Counted from the stretch's first letter, positions 1-7,358 are shown. The stretch is 59,562 bases of DNA from Gammaproteobacteria bacterium (GCA_013151045.1 JAADIY010000010.1:1-59562); one strand, 5' to 3'. Notes: generated by a model not told the origin, from the letters alone. Program-made: numbers and translations.

Positions 1-99
1 CATTAACGACTTAAACCCTTAAGCCACTTACTCTCAATATGTACTGATTTAATAGAGCCCGGTAATCCCCCCCTTTTTAACTGACGCCAAAAGCAGAGG

Positions 100-564
100 T
101 TATGCTGCACTCAGCATTCGATTCGGCGGCAAGCCACCATTCGCCTTGTTGGGCCGTTCATGATTGTAAAACCAAAGCCACCCAGTGGCATAGTCCTGCA
201 CCTGCTTGATTGATTCAAACAGATATTGGCTTAGCCAGCTGTATCGTACCGTGCGGTTGTAGCGTTCAACGTATGCGTTCTGTTGTGGATTGCCAGGTTG
301 GATAAACTCGAGCTGAATGCCATGTTTGTCGGTCCACTTTTCCAGGTCCTGGCTGATAAACTCCGGTCCGTTGTCGCAACGCAGTCGCTTGGGTTTGCCT
401 CGCCATTCAATAATTTGATCAAGCGAGCGAATAACGCGCACCGCAGGCAGTGAAAAATCCGCCTCAATGCCCAATCCCTCACGATTAAAGTCATCAAGCA
501 CGTTGAACAGGCGAAACGATCGACCGTCGCTCAACTGGTCGTGCATGAAATCCATTGACCAAAC
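100..564 (-). pseudogene. IS3-family transposase OrfB, 3' fragment
   Basis: Carboxy-terminal part of an IS3-family DDE transposase. The frame enters in mid-domain at SMDFMHDQ and keeps two of the three catalytic acids: the Asp of DNGPEF and the Glu of AYVERYN. It ends normally with a TAA at 100. The amino-terminal half is missing because the frame is cut at 565, where the end of a second IS3-family element begins. The protein is clearly different from the neighbouring OrfB, so it is a different IS. The first 99 bases must hold its outer end, but I cannot place a terminal repeat. Confidence 0.85.
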
Positions 565-580
565 TGTAAACCTCCCCTTA

Positions 581-1399
581 TTAGTACCAGCCTAAACTAG
601 AGACTTCGGGGTGATGAAAGAGTAAAAACTCCTTCGGAGTTGAATCATTCAACGAGTCATGTGGACGCTCCTCGTTATATCGTTGCATCCATATTTCCGT
701 TCGTTCACGCACCTCACTCAGTGTTTGGAATACATACATATCCAAGACGCCTTCTCGGTAACTGCGATTAAATCGTTCAATAAAGCCATTCTGCATCGGG
801 CGCCCAGGTTGGATAAATTCCAGATCAACGCCATGTTCTTCTGCCCAGTCTGCTGTCACTAATGCAATAAATTCCGGGCCATTATCCATTCTCAGCTGGG
901 TTGGATAACCGCGCCATGCGGCAATTCGATCCAAAACCCGAATAACCCGCTCTGCTGGAAGATTGAGATCAATCTCAATGGCCAACGCTTCCCGATTAAA
1001 ATCATCCAGCACATTGAACGTTCGAAAGCGACGACCACACCACAAAGAATCGCTCGTAAAATCAATGGACCAACAGCCGTTCATTATTTCACTCACCGCC
1101 AGCGGCAATGGATAGCGATTGGGTAGACGTTTCTTGCCGCGGCGACGCTTATTCAGCTTTAATGCACCGTAAATACGGTACACACGCTTGTGATTCCAAC
1201 GATAACCCTGTCGCCTGAGCATCTTGAATAGCTTTCCAAACCCCAGTTCGGGGTGTCGGTCTGACAGTCGCATCAGGGCCTCAATGACAACCTGATCGTC
1301 TTTTAACTGTGGCTCATATCGGTTTACCGATCGTGATATTGCCAACACCGTACAGGCGCGCCGCTCGCTGAACCCGTGCTCCTGCCGAACGAATGCCAC
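581..1399 (-). CDS. IS3-family transposase OrfB (DDE integrase core)
   Basis: Catalytic subunit of the IS transposase. It has an amino-terminal HTH_21-like part ([14 protein letters not shown]), then the rve integrase core with the expected DDE set: Asp in CWSIDF, Asp in [10 protein letters not shown], and Glu in [11 protein letters not shown]. The ATG at 1399 is not necessarily used. The frame is open upstream through [12 protein letters not shown] to a slippery A6G run at 1429-1435 inside the end of orfA. The protein is therefore probably made as an OrfAB fusion by -1 frameshifting, as is known for IS3 elements. No lesion is visible, so the element may still be active. Confidence 0.9.
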   Translation of the reverse strand: MAFVRQEHGFSERRACTVLAISRSVNRYEPQLKDDQVVIEALMRLSDRHPELGFGKLFKMLRRQGYRWNHKRVYRIYGALKLNKRRRGKKRLPNRYPLPLAVSEIMNGCWSIDFTSDSLWCGRRFRTFNVLDDFNREALAIEIDLNLPAERVIRVLDRIAAWRGYPTQLRMDNGPEFIALVTADWAEEHGVDLEFIQPGRPMQNGFIERFNRSYREGVLDMYVFQTLSEVRERTEIWMQRYNEERPHDSLNDSTPKEFLLFHHPEVSSLGWY

Positions 1400-1422
1400 T
1401 AGGTTTCGCTTCTCGTTCGGCT

Positions 1423-1689
1423 TCAGAGCTTTTTTGCAATAACATCCTTTAAGGCTCGATTATCCAGGCTGATATCGGCATACATCTGCTTCAGGCGACG
1501 ATTCTCGTCTTCCAGCTCTTTCAATCGCCGAACGTCCGCGGCTTCCATGCCACCGTACTTCGACTTCCATTGATAGTACGTCGCATCACTGATGCGATGC
1601 TCACGACACACTTCCTTGACCTTACGCCCCCCTTCAACTTCTTTCAAAATCCTGACTATCTGACTTTCACTGAATCTGCTCTTGCGCAT
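1423..1689 (-). CDS. IS3-family transposase OrfA (helix-turn-helix)
   Basis: Small DNA-binding protein of the IS (HTH_8/transposase_8 family, 88 residues). It carries the helix-turn-helix RFSESQIVRILKEVEGG and a leucine-zipper-like tail (LKELEDENRRLKQMYADI) typical of OrfA multimerisation. I chose the ATG at 1689 rather than the upstream codon at 1713 because GAGGAG lies 8 bases before it. The gene ends in a slippery A6G (1429-1435) followed by TGA, the arrangement for -1 frameshifting into orfB. Confidence 0.88.
   Translation of the reverse strand: MRKSRFSESQIVRILKEVEGGRKVKEVCREHRISDATYYQWKSKYGGMEAADVRRLKELEDENRRLKQMYADISLDNRALKDVIAKKL
1429..1435 (-). promoter_or_regulatory. Putative -1 ribosomal frameshift site (A6G)
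   Basis: On the minus strand GCA AAA AAG precedes the orfA stop. Slipping back one base continues as AAA GCT CTG AAG into the orfB frame with no stop before SERRAC. A6G slip sites are established in IS3-family elements; use here is inferred. Confidence 0.6.
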
Positions 1690-1767
1690 TGCTCGATCTC
1701 CTCTATAGGCCATAATATGCCCAAAGACCTCTAGTTATGCATGGCCCTATTTTAGGGGGAAAGGTCA

Positions 1768-2137
1768 AGCCTTATCCTGGATAACAAAATACCAAGAGGA
1801 AGCCAGAAGCGAATTAGTGATGGAGCCGGATAAGGGCGTACTCTTTTTGACGGATTATGGCGAAGCCTTTCAACGTGACCCTTTGAGCAACCTGGTTAAG
1901 CGTTATCTCACCAAAGCAGGGATTACCACCATAGGCTCGTGTCATCTGTTTCGACACGCCTGCGCCACGCATATGCTGGAGAATGGCGCGGATATCCGTT
2001 TTATCCAGCAACTGCTGGGCCATGAAGACTTAAGTACCACACAGATTTATACACAAGTCAGCATTGATAAATTGAAAGCGATACATCAGGCGACACATCC
2101 GAGTGATTTAGATAAAAAGGCAACAGAATGGACTTAA
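1768..2137 (+). pseudogene. Tyrosine recombinase (XerC/D-like integrase), 3' fragment, module copy A
   Basis: Carboxy-terminal ~120 residues of a phage-type integrase. The catalytic His-x-x-Arg ([10 protein letters not shown]), the His of [10 protein letters not shown] and the tyrosine of TTQIYTQ are present. The amino-terminal domain and first catalytic Arg are missing, removed at the IS end (1767). It is closely homologous to 6955-7322 but lacks the one-base deletion seen there, so this copy shows the ancestral frame ([15 protein letters not shown]). An ATG at 1820 could give a 106-residue product, which could not be an active recombinase alone. A BrnTA pair follows 66 bp downstream. Confidence 0.85.
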
Positions 2138-2167
2138 TGATTTCCCTTGTTATGACCGCTAAAATGA

Positions 2168-2187
2168 ACTATTGTATTTACAATAGT
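2168..2187. promoter_or_regulatory. 20-bp perfect palindrome before brnT, probable autoregulatory operator
   Basis: ACTATTGTA-TT-TACAATAGT: perfect 9-bp arms, ending 16 bp before the brnT start. BrnA-family antitoxins carry ribbon-helix-helix DNA-binding domains and repress their own operon, so this is the natural candidate operator. Confidence 0.6.
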
Positions 2188-2203
2188 CAATACATATAGC
2201 GAT

Positions 2204-2482
2204 ATGAAATTTGAATGGGATGAGGCTAAAAATGCCGTGAACCTACAAAAGCACGGGATTGATTTTGCCGACGTCGTCGAGATCTTTGATGGCGTGATGC
2301 TCGTGCAACGTGATGAGCGTGAGGATTATGGAGAAGAACGGTGGATCGGGATAGGCCCAGTGCAAAGCAGTCTGCTTGTGGTCATTTATACCGAGAGACA
2401 TGGGGATACCCTAAGATTGATATCGGCAAGAAAGGCGACCAAGTACGAGGTGAGATGTTATGAAGACAGACTCCAAAGGTAA
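2204..2482 (+). CDS. brnT: BrnT-family toxin (RelE-fold ribonuclease)
   Basis: 92-residue type II toxin of the BrnT family (DUF497). The family signature is visible at the amino end (FEWDEAKNAVNLQKHGIDF) and carboxy end (RLISARKATKYEVRCYED). BrnT is a RelE-like ribonuclease that blocks translation and is neutralised by BrnA. The stop overlaps the following antitoxin gene by 23 bases, which suggests coupled translation. A perfect palindrome precedes the start and no strong Shine-Dalgarno is seen. No truncation is apparent. Confidence 0.88.
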   Translation: MKFEWDEAKNAVNLQKHGIDFADVVEIFDGVMLVQRDEREDYGEERWIGIGPVQSSLLVVIYTERHGDTLRLISARKATKYEVRCYEDRLQR

Positions 2483-2714
2483 AACTAACTGGAAACGAGT
2501 GAAAGCAATGAAAGATAAGGCGATTGATGTCAGTGACATCCCAGAGCTAGGCGACGATTTTTTTAAGAATGCTGAATTGCGTTTGCCGCAAAAGCAAACC
2601 GTTACCATCCGATTAGATAATGATGTTTTGAGCTGGTTTAAGAGCCAAGGTAAAGGCTATCAGACGCGAATTAATAAATTGCTGCGCTCGTACATGGAAA
2701 CACATAATCATTAA
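2460..2714 (+). CDS. brnA: BrnA-family antitoxin (ribbon-helix-helix)
   Basis: 84-residue antitoxin partner of BrnT. The amino half is charged and probably flexible (toxin-binding). The carboxy half carries the BrnA/DUF4415 signature VTIRLDNDVLSWFKSQGKGY..INKLLRSYM, a ribbon-helix-helix DNA-binding fold. It starts inside the toxin gene, in another frame. Gene order (toxin first) and the overlap match known brnTA operons. BrnA is expected to bind the palindrome at 2168-2187. Confidence 0.88.
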   Translation: MKTDSKGKTNWKRVKAMKDKAIDVSDIPELGDDFFKNAELRLPQKQTVTIRLDNDVLSWFKSQGKGYQTRINKLLRSYMETHNH

Positions 2715-2757
2715 ATAGTTATTAATTTTTGATGAGTCCAAGGACAGTGAAGTCGAA

Positions 2758-3101
2758 CCGCCTATCACGGCGCTTGCATCATCACTCCGTCTTCACAACA
2801 TCATCGTGCTGGCAAGCACCGCGCCAGGCTCTAGCGTGCCATTTTTTATTTAGCTGCTTTCGTTACAGTGCAGTGCACCCAAGTGGTATCACAGAGGCTA
2901 TCGCCCCTGAGTCAGTCATCAGATAAAACAAAGAAGGTTACGCACGCTACCGCGAGCGTTACTGAATTTAGATCACCCCCCGTCCCCCTCAAGGGGGCTT
3001 GAGACGGGCAAGTAACATAATGTTGGTAATTATGCGCAATAGTCCCGTTGCACAAGCCCACAAACCGCGTGGGCAGCGCACCGTGCCTACTGCGCACAAT
3101 T
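2758..3101. repeat. Conserved ~340-bp structured non-coding repeat, copy A
   Basis: Non-coding sequence immediately after brnTA, homologous over its length to 7970-8310 after higBA. The most conserved parts are CCGCCTATCACGGCGCTTGC at the start, GTGCCATTTTT-ATTTAGCTGC, TCACAGAGGCTA-CGCCCCTGA, ACGCGAGCG-like repeats, a GC-rich hairpin around CCCCCCGTC, and the final 62-nt element 3034-3095. Open frames crossing it are not kept between copies, so it is not coding. It could be a recombination site, an RNA, or both. Confidence 0.8.
3034..3095. other. 62-nt foldable element at the end of repeat copy A
   Basis: Outer arms GCGCAATAG / CTACTGCGC enclose inner arms GCCCAC / GTGGGC (6 bp, perfect) plus a GCAC/GTGC pairing. 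Copy B (8243-8304) has the same layout with nearly identical sequence. Nested arms resemble single-strand recombination sites in general shape, but the integron attC core GTTRRRY is not present. Confidence 0.55.
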
Positions 3102-3195
3102 AACACTATGTATAAATGCCCGTGCAGTGACATCGCTATCGCTCAGCCACTGTAAGGTGTGCAAGCACGTAAGAGCATCGATGCCCACCCGCCAG

Positions 3196-3249
3196 GTGTT
3201 AGCTAAAACCGGCTCGCACTGCGTTGCTCGTCCCGGTTTTAGCTAACAC
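3196..3249. repeat. Perfect 17-bp inverted repeat, 20-nt loop
   Basis: Arms GTGTTAGCTAAAACCGG (3196-3212) and CCGGTTTTAGCTAACAC (3233-3249) are perfectly complementary. The element lies between repeat copy A and the Rhs fragment, in sequence not found after copy B. There is no T-tract after it, so it is a poor terminator. The rest of 3102-3330 holds no gene I can support. Confidence 0.7.
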
Positions 3250-3330
3250 ACATCCCCGTGCTCGTTACACTCGCTCTTGCGGCTAAGGGCGGGATTTGAG
3301 CTGGTTTTTGTGAGCATCAGTGGCTAATAT

Positions 3331-3939
3331 GTGTCGATGGGATACGCACTACACAAGGAAAAACTGCGTCTAGGGCAAAAAGTAGCAGATGTCGATTTGC
3401 GCCTGGAGAAAATCACGGTAAGTGATTGTTGCGTCAAGGAAAAACGCGCTGCAAACGATGAGCTTGCGTCGGGGGTAGTACTTCCGGGCCAGTATTTCGA
3501 TCAAGAGACTAACTTACATTACAACCATCACAGGTACTACGACCCAGAACTTGGCAGGTACATTACCTCTGATCCGATTGGACTTATGGCAGGGCTGAAT
3601 ACGTATAGTTATGTAGAGCAAAACCCGCTTTATTATTATGATCCGGATGGATTGGCTAAGAAAAAGAATAAGAATCCCCCTAACCCAAATACAAAAAATA
3701 AGCAGGATGCTGGGAAAAGTGGTACTGGCACTAAGAAGGGTGATGCTGGAAGACAAAGGAATCAAGGTCACCCTAATGCTGAAGAACACAATAGAGATAA
3801 CCGTGGGAAAAGCGGTGGGAAGTCGAAAGGTGGTTTTCCGTTCCGTATACCTCCTATATTTGACTCTATAATTTGTGCTGAAAACCCGGTGTTATGTAAT
3901 CCATGCTTTCCATTTGATTGTGAAGATATGAGTTGCTGA
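3331..3939 (+). CDS. Orphan Rhs carboxy-terminal tip (end of RHS core plus variable toxin-like tail)
   Basis: 202 residues. Residues ~49-108 are the end of an Rhs/YD-repeat core: GQYFDQETNLHYNHHRYYDP, then GRYITSDPIGL and YYYDPDGL. The core motif PxxxxDPxGL is where polymorphic Rhs toxins branch. The ~94-residue tail is Lys/Gly/Asn-rich and ends in a Cys-rich stretch (NPCFPFDCEDMSC) that I cannot assign to a toxin family. The large amino-terminal shell and repeats are absent, so this is a displaced tip, possibly inactive alone but able to recombine onto an Rhs gene. The first ~48 residues do not look like Rhs. The GTG start is uncertain. A TPR gene follows. Confidence 0.7.
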   Translation: MSMGYALHKEKLRLGQKVADVDLRLEKITVSDCCVKEKRAANDELASGVVLPGQYFDQETNLHYNHHRYYDPELGRYITSDPIGLMAGLNTYSYVEQNPLYYYDPDGLAKKKNKNPPNPNTKNKQDAGKSGTGTKKGDAGRQRNQGHPNAEEHNRDNRGKSGGKSKGGFPFRIPPIFDSIICAENPVLCNPCFPFDCEDMSC

Positions 3940-3993
3940 TGAATATATTTTTACTTTAATGAAGCATGATTTGGAAAATATTGAGTTTTAATA

Positions 3994-4485
3994 TTGATAG
4001 TGGATTTATTTGATAAAATACATGAACTCTTACGTCATGGAATGCGAAACGAAGCATTAACTAGAATATATTCTACGGAGGATGATTCTTTAAAGCCTCC
4101 ATATGATATAGATCCTAACCATGCTTGGTACATTGTTGGCGACATCTTATTTAAGGCAAGTAATTTTGAAAAATCCGCATTGGCATTTGAACGGTCATGC
4201 AGCTATCGAAGTGATGATATGGAATCTCTTATGGCATTAGCAAATGCACTTACCGAGTGTGAAAAACCAGATCTTGCTGAGCAAGCTTTGTTGAAGGCGT
4301 TGACTCTTGACCCTACTAATGATTCATTGTTATATAATTTAGGTAATGCTCTTTTTGATCAGGATAAATATGTTTCAGCCATAGAAAGCTATTCTAAGAT
4401 AAGCGATTCTGATGTTGAGTTAAAAGAGATTACCTTGAAAAATATCGAATTAGCTAAGGAAAAAATAAAGCCAGCTAGTTTGTAA
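3994..4485 (+). CDS. Small TPR-repeat protein, candidate Rhs-tip immunity protein
   Basis: 163-residue soluble protein with about three tetratricopeptide-like repeats (for example ALAFERSCSYRSDDMESLMA, AEQALLKALTLDPTNDSLLY). No signal peptide or membrane segment is seen. It begins 54 bp after the Rhs tip on the same strand with a TTG at 3994 or GTG at 4000, neither with a clear ribosome site. Its AT-rich codon use resembles the tip's. Immunity genes lie directly downstream of Rhs toxin tips, so position suggests that role; sequence alone shows only a protein-binding scaffold. Confidence 0.6.
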   Translation: MIVDLFDKIHELLRHGMRNEALTRIYSTEDDSLKPPYDIDPNHAWYIVGDILFKASNFEKSALAFERSCSYRSDDMESLMALANALTECEKPDLAEQALLKALTLDPTNDSLLYNLGNALFDQDKYVSAIESYSKISDSDVELKEITLKNIELAKEKIKPASL

Positions 4486-4664
4486 GGAGCTTTAGATTTG
4501 GCGTAACCCCAAAGAAAACAAAGGGGGCAGCAACTGTCTTGAGCAAGTTGTTCATTCCATAGTTTATTGTCCCTAATCATAGAAAGAAACAAAGGTGTCA
4601 GGCCCAATTAAGGCTACTTTTCCAGGTTATTGATTGTTTGATGTTTGTGTTGGAGTAGGGAAGG

Positions 4665-4805
4665 TCATTCATTTTTAATGATAACGATGCAGTGATGCAT
4701 GACCCTGACAGAGACATTTTCACCCGCTTGAAAGCCAGCCTGCGCTAGCCACTTTCCTTTAAGCACTATTTCCGTAATCTCAGCCAGCGTAGCCTGTAAG
4801 GAGCT
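4665..4805 (-). pseudogene. SymE-like toxin, 3' remnant
   Basis: On the minus strand the frame reads ITEIVLKGKWLAQAGFQAG, then SVRVMHHCIVIIKNE and TGA (4665-4667). It matches the carboxy half of the intact SymE-like gene at 4837-5076. The frame is closed by TAG just upstream, so the amino half is gone. It is a decayed tandem duplicate. Confidence 0.75.
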
Positions 4806-4836
4806 CTAAAGGATTTCCGTTGGTCACGTTAGCGTA

Positions 4837-5076
4837 TTACGGGGATTCTTTTCGGGTCAGAACGAGACATCCCTGCATAACTCTTACGGTAACGGCTTGC
4901 CCAGCCTGAAACCCCGCCTTAGCCAACCAATTTCCCTTTAGCAAAATCTCAGCAATCTCCGTTTGCTCTTTATAGTCATACTTACTTTGATAAGCATAAA
5001 AGCCTCTTTTTACCGTTAATTGCCGTTGCTGTGTTTTCACTGCACACGCAGCTCGCGTATGATCGCCCTTAGCCAT
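4837..5076 (-). CDS. SymE-like toxin
   Basis: 79-residue protein of the SymE-toxin domain family. The visible family pattern is [10 protein letters not shown] early, then [20 protein letters not shown] and [13 protein letters not shown], forming an AbrB-like swapped-hairpin fold. Family members are SOS-linked translation or nucleoid-acting toxins, often controlled by antisense RNA or by an adjacent XRE repressor. A good ribosome site (AAGGAG, 7 bases before the ATG) is present. A second broken copy lies just downstream and an XRE remnant upstream. SymE-like genes are also known in Rhs neighbourhoods, in keeping with the Rhs tip nearby. Confidence 0.75.
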   Translation of the reverse strand: MAKGDHTRAACAVKTQQRQLTVKRGFYAYQSKYDYKEQTEIAEILLKGNWLAKAGFQAGQAVTVRVMQGCLVLTRKESP

Positions 5077-5154
5077 TGATGACTCCTTGTAAGTCGTTGA
5101 TGGTGAGCTGATCTGTGGTGCTAGAACACCGCAGGTCAGCGTTTAATAAACGCC

Positions 5155-5316
5155 TTATTCTCTGCTAGAAACCTCTCTACCCGAATCCCAGCGCCGGGAT
5201 TGGTATTTGATAATCATGCCATCGAGTAACTCTTTGACAATTTGTTTCTCGTCAGAAGTTAAATGACTAATCGCTTCAAATTGAAGAGAGATTAGGGTCA
5301 GGTCTTTGATTTGTGA
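5155..5316 (-). pseudogene. XRE-type regulator, 3' remnant
   Basis: The minus-strand frame reads LISLQFEAISHLTSDEKQIV, then KELLDGMIIKYQSRRWDSG and TAA at 5155-5157. This pattern (helix with Asp-Glu-Lys, then Leu-Leu-Asp-x-Met) is typical of the tail after the helix-turn-helix of small XRE repressors. A TGA closes the frame upstream and no HTH remains. It ends 79 bp before the SymE-like gene on the same strand, so it was probably that gene's repressor or antitoxin. Confidence 0.55.
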
Positions 5317-5370
5317 TCACCTAGAATAGTTTATTCATCGCCGATAATTTTAATTGGCAGAGGTTTTGAT

Positions 5371-5589
5371 GTGGATAGTACCTTTAACGCTGCAATGATA
5401 GGAGCTACTGGTGGTATGGCTTCTTCATTAGCTTTGGCTATGAAATTCAGTGCCAGAGTTGCCATTAGTGTGGCTGCGGGGACGGAATTTTTAGGTAATA
5501 TTGGGCCTGCGGGTGCTGGGGGTGGCTCATTTTTACCACCTCCCTCACCCTTTCCAGAACCACCCTCTTCTGAGCCTCCGTGCCAATAA
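5371..5589 (+). CDS. Small hydrophobic Gly/Pro-rich protein, unknown
   Basis: 72 residues with no family I recognise. The start is GTG (5371) with AGAGG seven bases upstream. Residues ~8-50 are Ala/Gly-rich and hydrophobic (MIGATGGMASSLALAMKFSA). The tail is Pro-rich and ends PPCQ. It is followed after 16 bp by a membrane protein gene. It could be the last part of a polymorphic toxin tip, a small membrane-active toxin, or a remnant. The position beside an Rhs tip and SymE genes favours a conflict function, but that is inference. Confidence 0.4.
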   Translation: MDSTFNAAMIGATGGMASSLALAMKFSARVAISVAAGTEFLGNIGPAGAGGGSFLPPPSPFPEPPSSEPPCQ

Positions 5590-5605
5590 AATAATAGCTA
5601 TAGAT

Positions 5606-6064
5606 ATGTATCCGCCCGTTAAAAATAAACGGATATTTTTACTCGTTAAATACCTGGTAACAATTTCATTATTATTAGGATTTGCTTGGATTGACGGTGA
5701 ATGGTTAAGACACATAATTCCCGAATGGTTAAATGTAGTATTAGTTTTACTTGTATGTTTGGCTTTTCTTTTTCTATATCGATTATCTCGGCAATGGATA
5801 TTTAATGCTGATGAGGGAGAAGTGAAGGTTGTAGTGAAATACAATATGCTGGCATATGTTTGGATTGATGTTTATATTGATGGTCAAGTCATCTTTTCTG
5901 TAAAGAATTGGAAACCGAAATCGATCGATATTGAGAGGGTTGTGAAATATAAAGGAAAAGAATTACTCGTCAAGCTGCATATTGTGAAATCAGCGGATGG
6001 GCATAACAGCCCGGCTTGCTCTATGTCTATTGACAATGTCAAATTAGCGCCACCGAATATTTAA
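5606..6064 (+). CDS. Two-helix membrane protein, candidate immunity protein, unknown family
   Basis: 152 residues from the ATG at 5606. Earlier in-frame codons would overlap the previous gene and give an unlikely soluble leader. Two membrane helices are near the amino end (residues ~11-28, FLLVKYLVTISLLLGFAW; ~40-60, VVLVLLVCLAFLFLY). They are followed by a ~90-residue beta-rich soluble domain (VKVVVKYNMLAYVWIDVYID). No family recognised. Close same-strand coupling with the preceding small hydrophobic protein suggests a pair, perhaps toxin and membrane immunity. Confidence 0.5.
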   Translation: MYPPVKNKRIFLLVKYLVTISLLLGFAWIDGEWLRHIIPEWLNVVLVLLVCLAFLFLYRLSRQWIFNADEGEVKVVVKYNMLAYVWIDVYIDGQVIFSVKNWKPKSIDIERVVKYKGKELLVKLHIVKSADGHNSPACSMSIDNVKLAPPNI

Positions 6065-6196
6065 GCGAGCAGACGAAACAGTTTTAAGATACAAAGTGGA
6101 TAAACGGATAAAGGGGGCAGCTTGAAGTGTACGTGGGCGAAACGGCCGCAAAACGGGGCGGATACGGGGGTAAAGCGCCCCTGTGATATTGCCCCT

Positions 6197-7322
6197 ATGA
6201 GTAGTGATAATGCGGCTTTAAGCACATTGAATAGTACGGCGCTCAAAATGGATATATTAAGGGTAGCGATAGCGCCTCATCGTACACACAGACAATCATT
6301 GCTGTTAACTAAGATGCCGCTACGTAAAAAGCGCAATACCCGTATAGCCAACCAAGTACGACAAACCATCAGTAAAGCGCTAGCGCATAACGGGTTTTAT
6401 CATTACTATCGCGCATTCCTCAATGATACCGAAACGACGTGCAGCCCAGATACATTAAAATGCCGAGAGTCTGCCTTAAGACGGTTTATGTCTGGTGTGA
6501 AGAAAGAGAATTACAGCAGCCACAAGACATCACCAAACCGATTTTAGAGCGTTACAAACGCCATTTGTATTACACCCGTAAAAGCAATGGTGACCCGCTC
6601 AGTACCGGCTCCCAGCACACCCTGTTAACGCCACTGAAGACCTTCTTTCGTTATCTGGCCAAAGAGAACCATATTCTCTACAACCCCGCCAGTGAATTAG
6701 AAATACCCAAGAAGCCTAAGCGCTTACCGAAAGCGATCTTACATCAAGACGAAATTAACGATGTCTTAAACAGCATCGATATCACCACCGTCTCAGGTGT
6801 CAGAGACAGAGCCATGATCGAAACCTTATACAGCACCGGCATGAGAAGAATGGAGTTAGTGAACCTAACGATTTATGATATTGATCATCGGCGCGGGGTG
6901 ATCTGAATACGCCAGGGTAAAAACCAAAAAGACCGATTTATCCCGATAGGCGATAAAGCCTTATCCTGGATAATGAAGTATCAAGATGAAGCGAGAGCTG
7001 AATTAGTGATGGAGCCAGATAAGGGTGCCCTCTTTTTGACAGACTATGGTGAAGGATTTCAAGGCGATCCCTTAAGTAATCTCGTAAAACGCTATCTTAA
7101 AAAGCAGGCATTACCACGCCAGGCTCGTGTCATTTATTTCGCCATGCCTGTGCGACGCACATGTTAGAGAATGGTGCTGATATCCGTTTTATCCAGCAAC
7201 TGCTGGGCCATGAAGATCTGAGTACGACACAGATTTACACTCAAATCAGCATTGATAAGCTCAAGGCGATACATCAGGCGACACATCCCAGTGATTGCAA
7301 GGCAGAAAAGCCCAATGATTAA
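6197..7322 (+). pseudogene. Tyrosine recombinase (XerC/D-like), broken, module copy B
   Basis: Nearly full-length phage-type integrase with three lesions. A one-base deletion near 6488 splits SALRRF from VWCEERELQQ. An in-frame TGA lies at 6904-6906, within what should be DHRRGVIRIRQGK. A second one-base deletion near 7100 in a Lys/Ala stretch is recognised by comparison with 1905-1940. Intact pieces show the core-binding domain (LKTFFRYLAKENHILYNPA), first catalytic Arg (STGMRRMELVNL), HLFRH-equivalent, LLGHEDLS and TTQIYTQ. The start could be ATG 6197 or 6314. No active recombinase can be made from this locus. higBA follows. Confidence 0.85.
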
Positions 7323-7323
7323 G

Positions 7324-7351
7324 TTGACACCATACGCCAATGGCGTATATT
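7324..7351 (+). promoter_or_regulatory. higB promoter with internal palindromic operator
   Basis: TTGACA (7324-7329), 16-bp spacer and TATATT (7346-7351) form a near-consensus sigma-70 promoter. A perfect palindrome ATACGCC-AAT-GGCGTAT (7332-7348) fills the spacer and overlaps the -10, a typical repressor position for HigA. The -10 ends only seven bases before the higB ATG, so the mRNA would be leaderless or nearly so. Confidence 0.7.
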
Positions 7352-7358
7352 GTGAAAA

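Larger units (their letters stand above)
565..1767 (-). mobile_element. IS3-family insertion sequence, about 1.2 kb
   Basis: An apparently complete two-frame IS3-family element (orfA then orfB, both on the minus strand). The ends were inferred from TGTAAACCTCCCC at 565 and, on the other strand, TGACCTTTCCCCC ending at 1767. They share only an imperfect TG..CCT.CCCC pattern, so the borders are approximate. The 3-4 bp flanks (aaac left, agcc right) do not match. One flank is another IS and the other is a recombinase gene, so a deletion or recombination probably followed insertion. Confidence 0.75.

Noticed and set aside
3034-3095. Integron attC site
   Set aside because: The nested arms look similar in shape, but the RYYYAAC/GTTRRRY core is absent and the recombinase lacks a visible IntI extra domain.
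2729-3133. Open frames inside the non-coding repeat (2729-2926 +, 2912-3133 -)
   Set aside because: Copy B has length changes that break both frames; no family resemblance or ribosome site.
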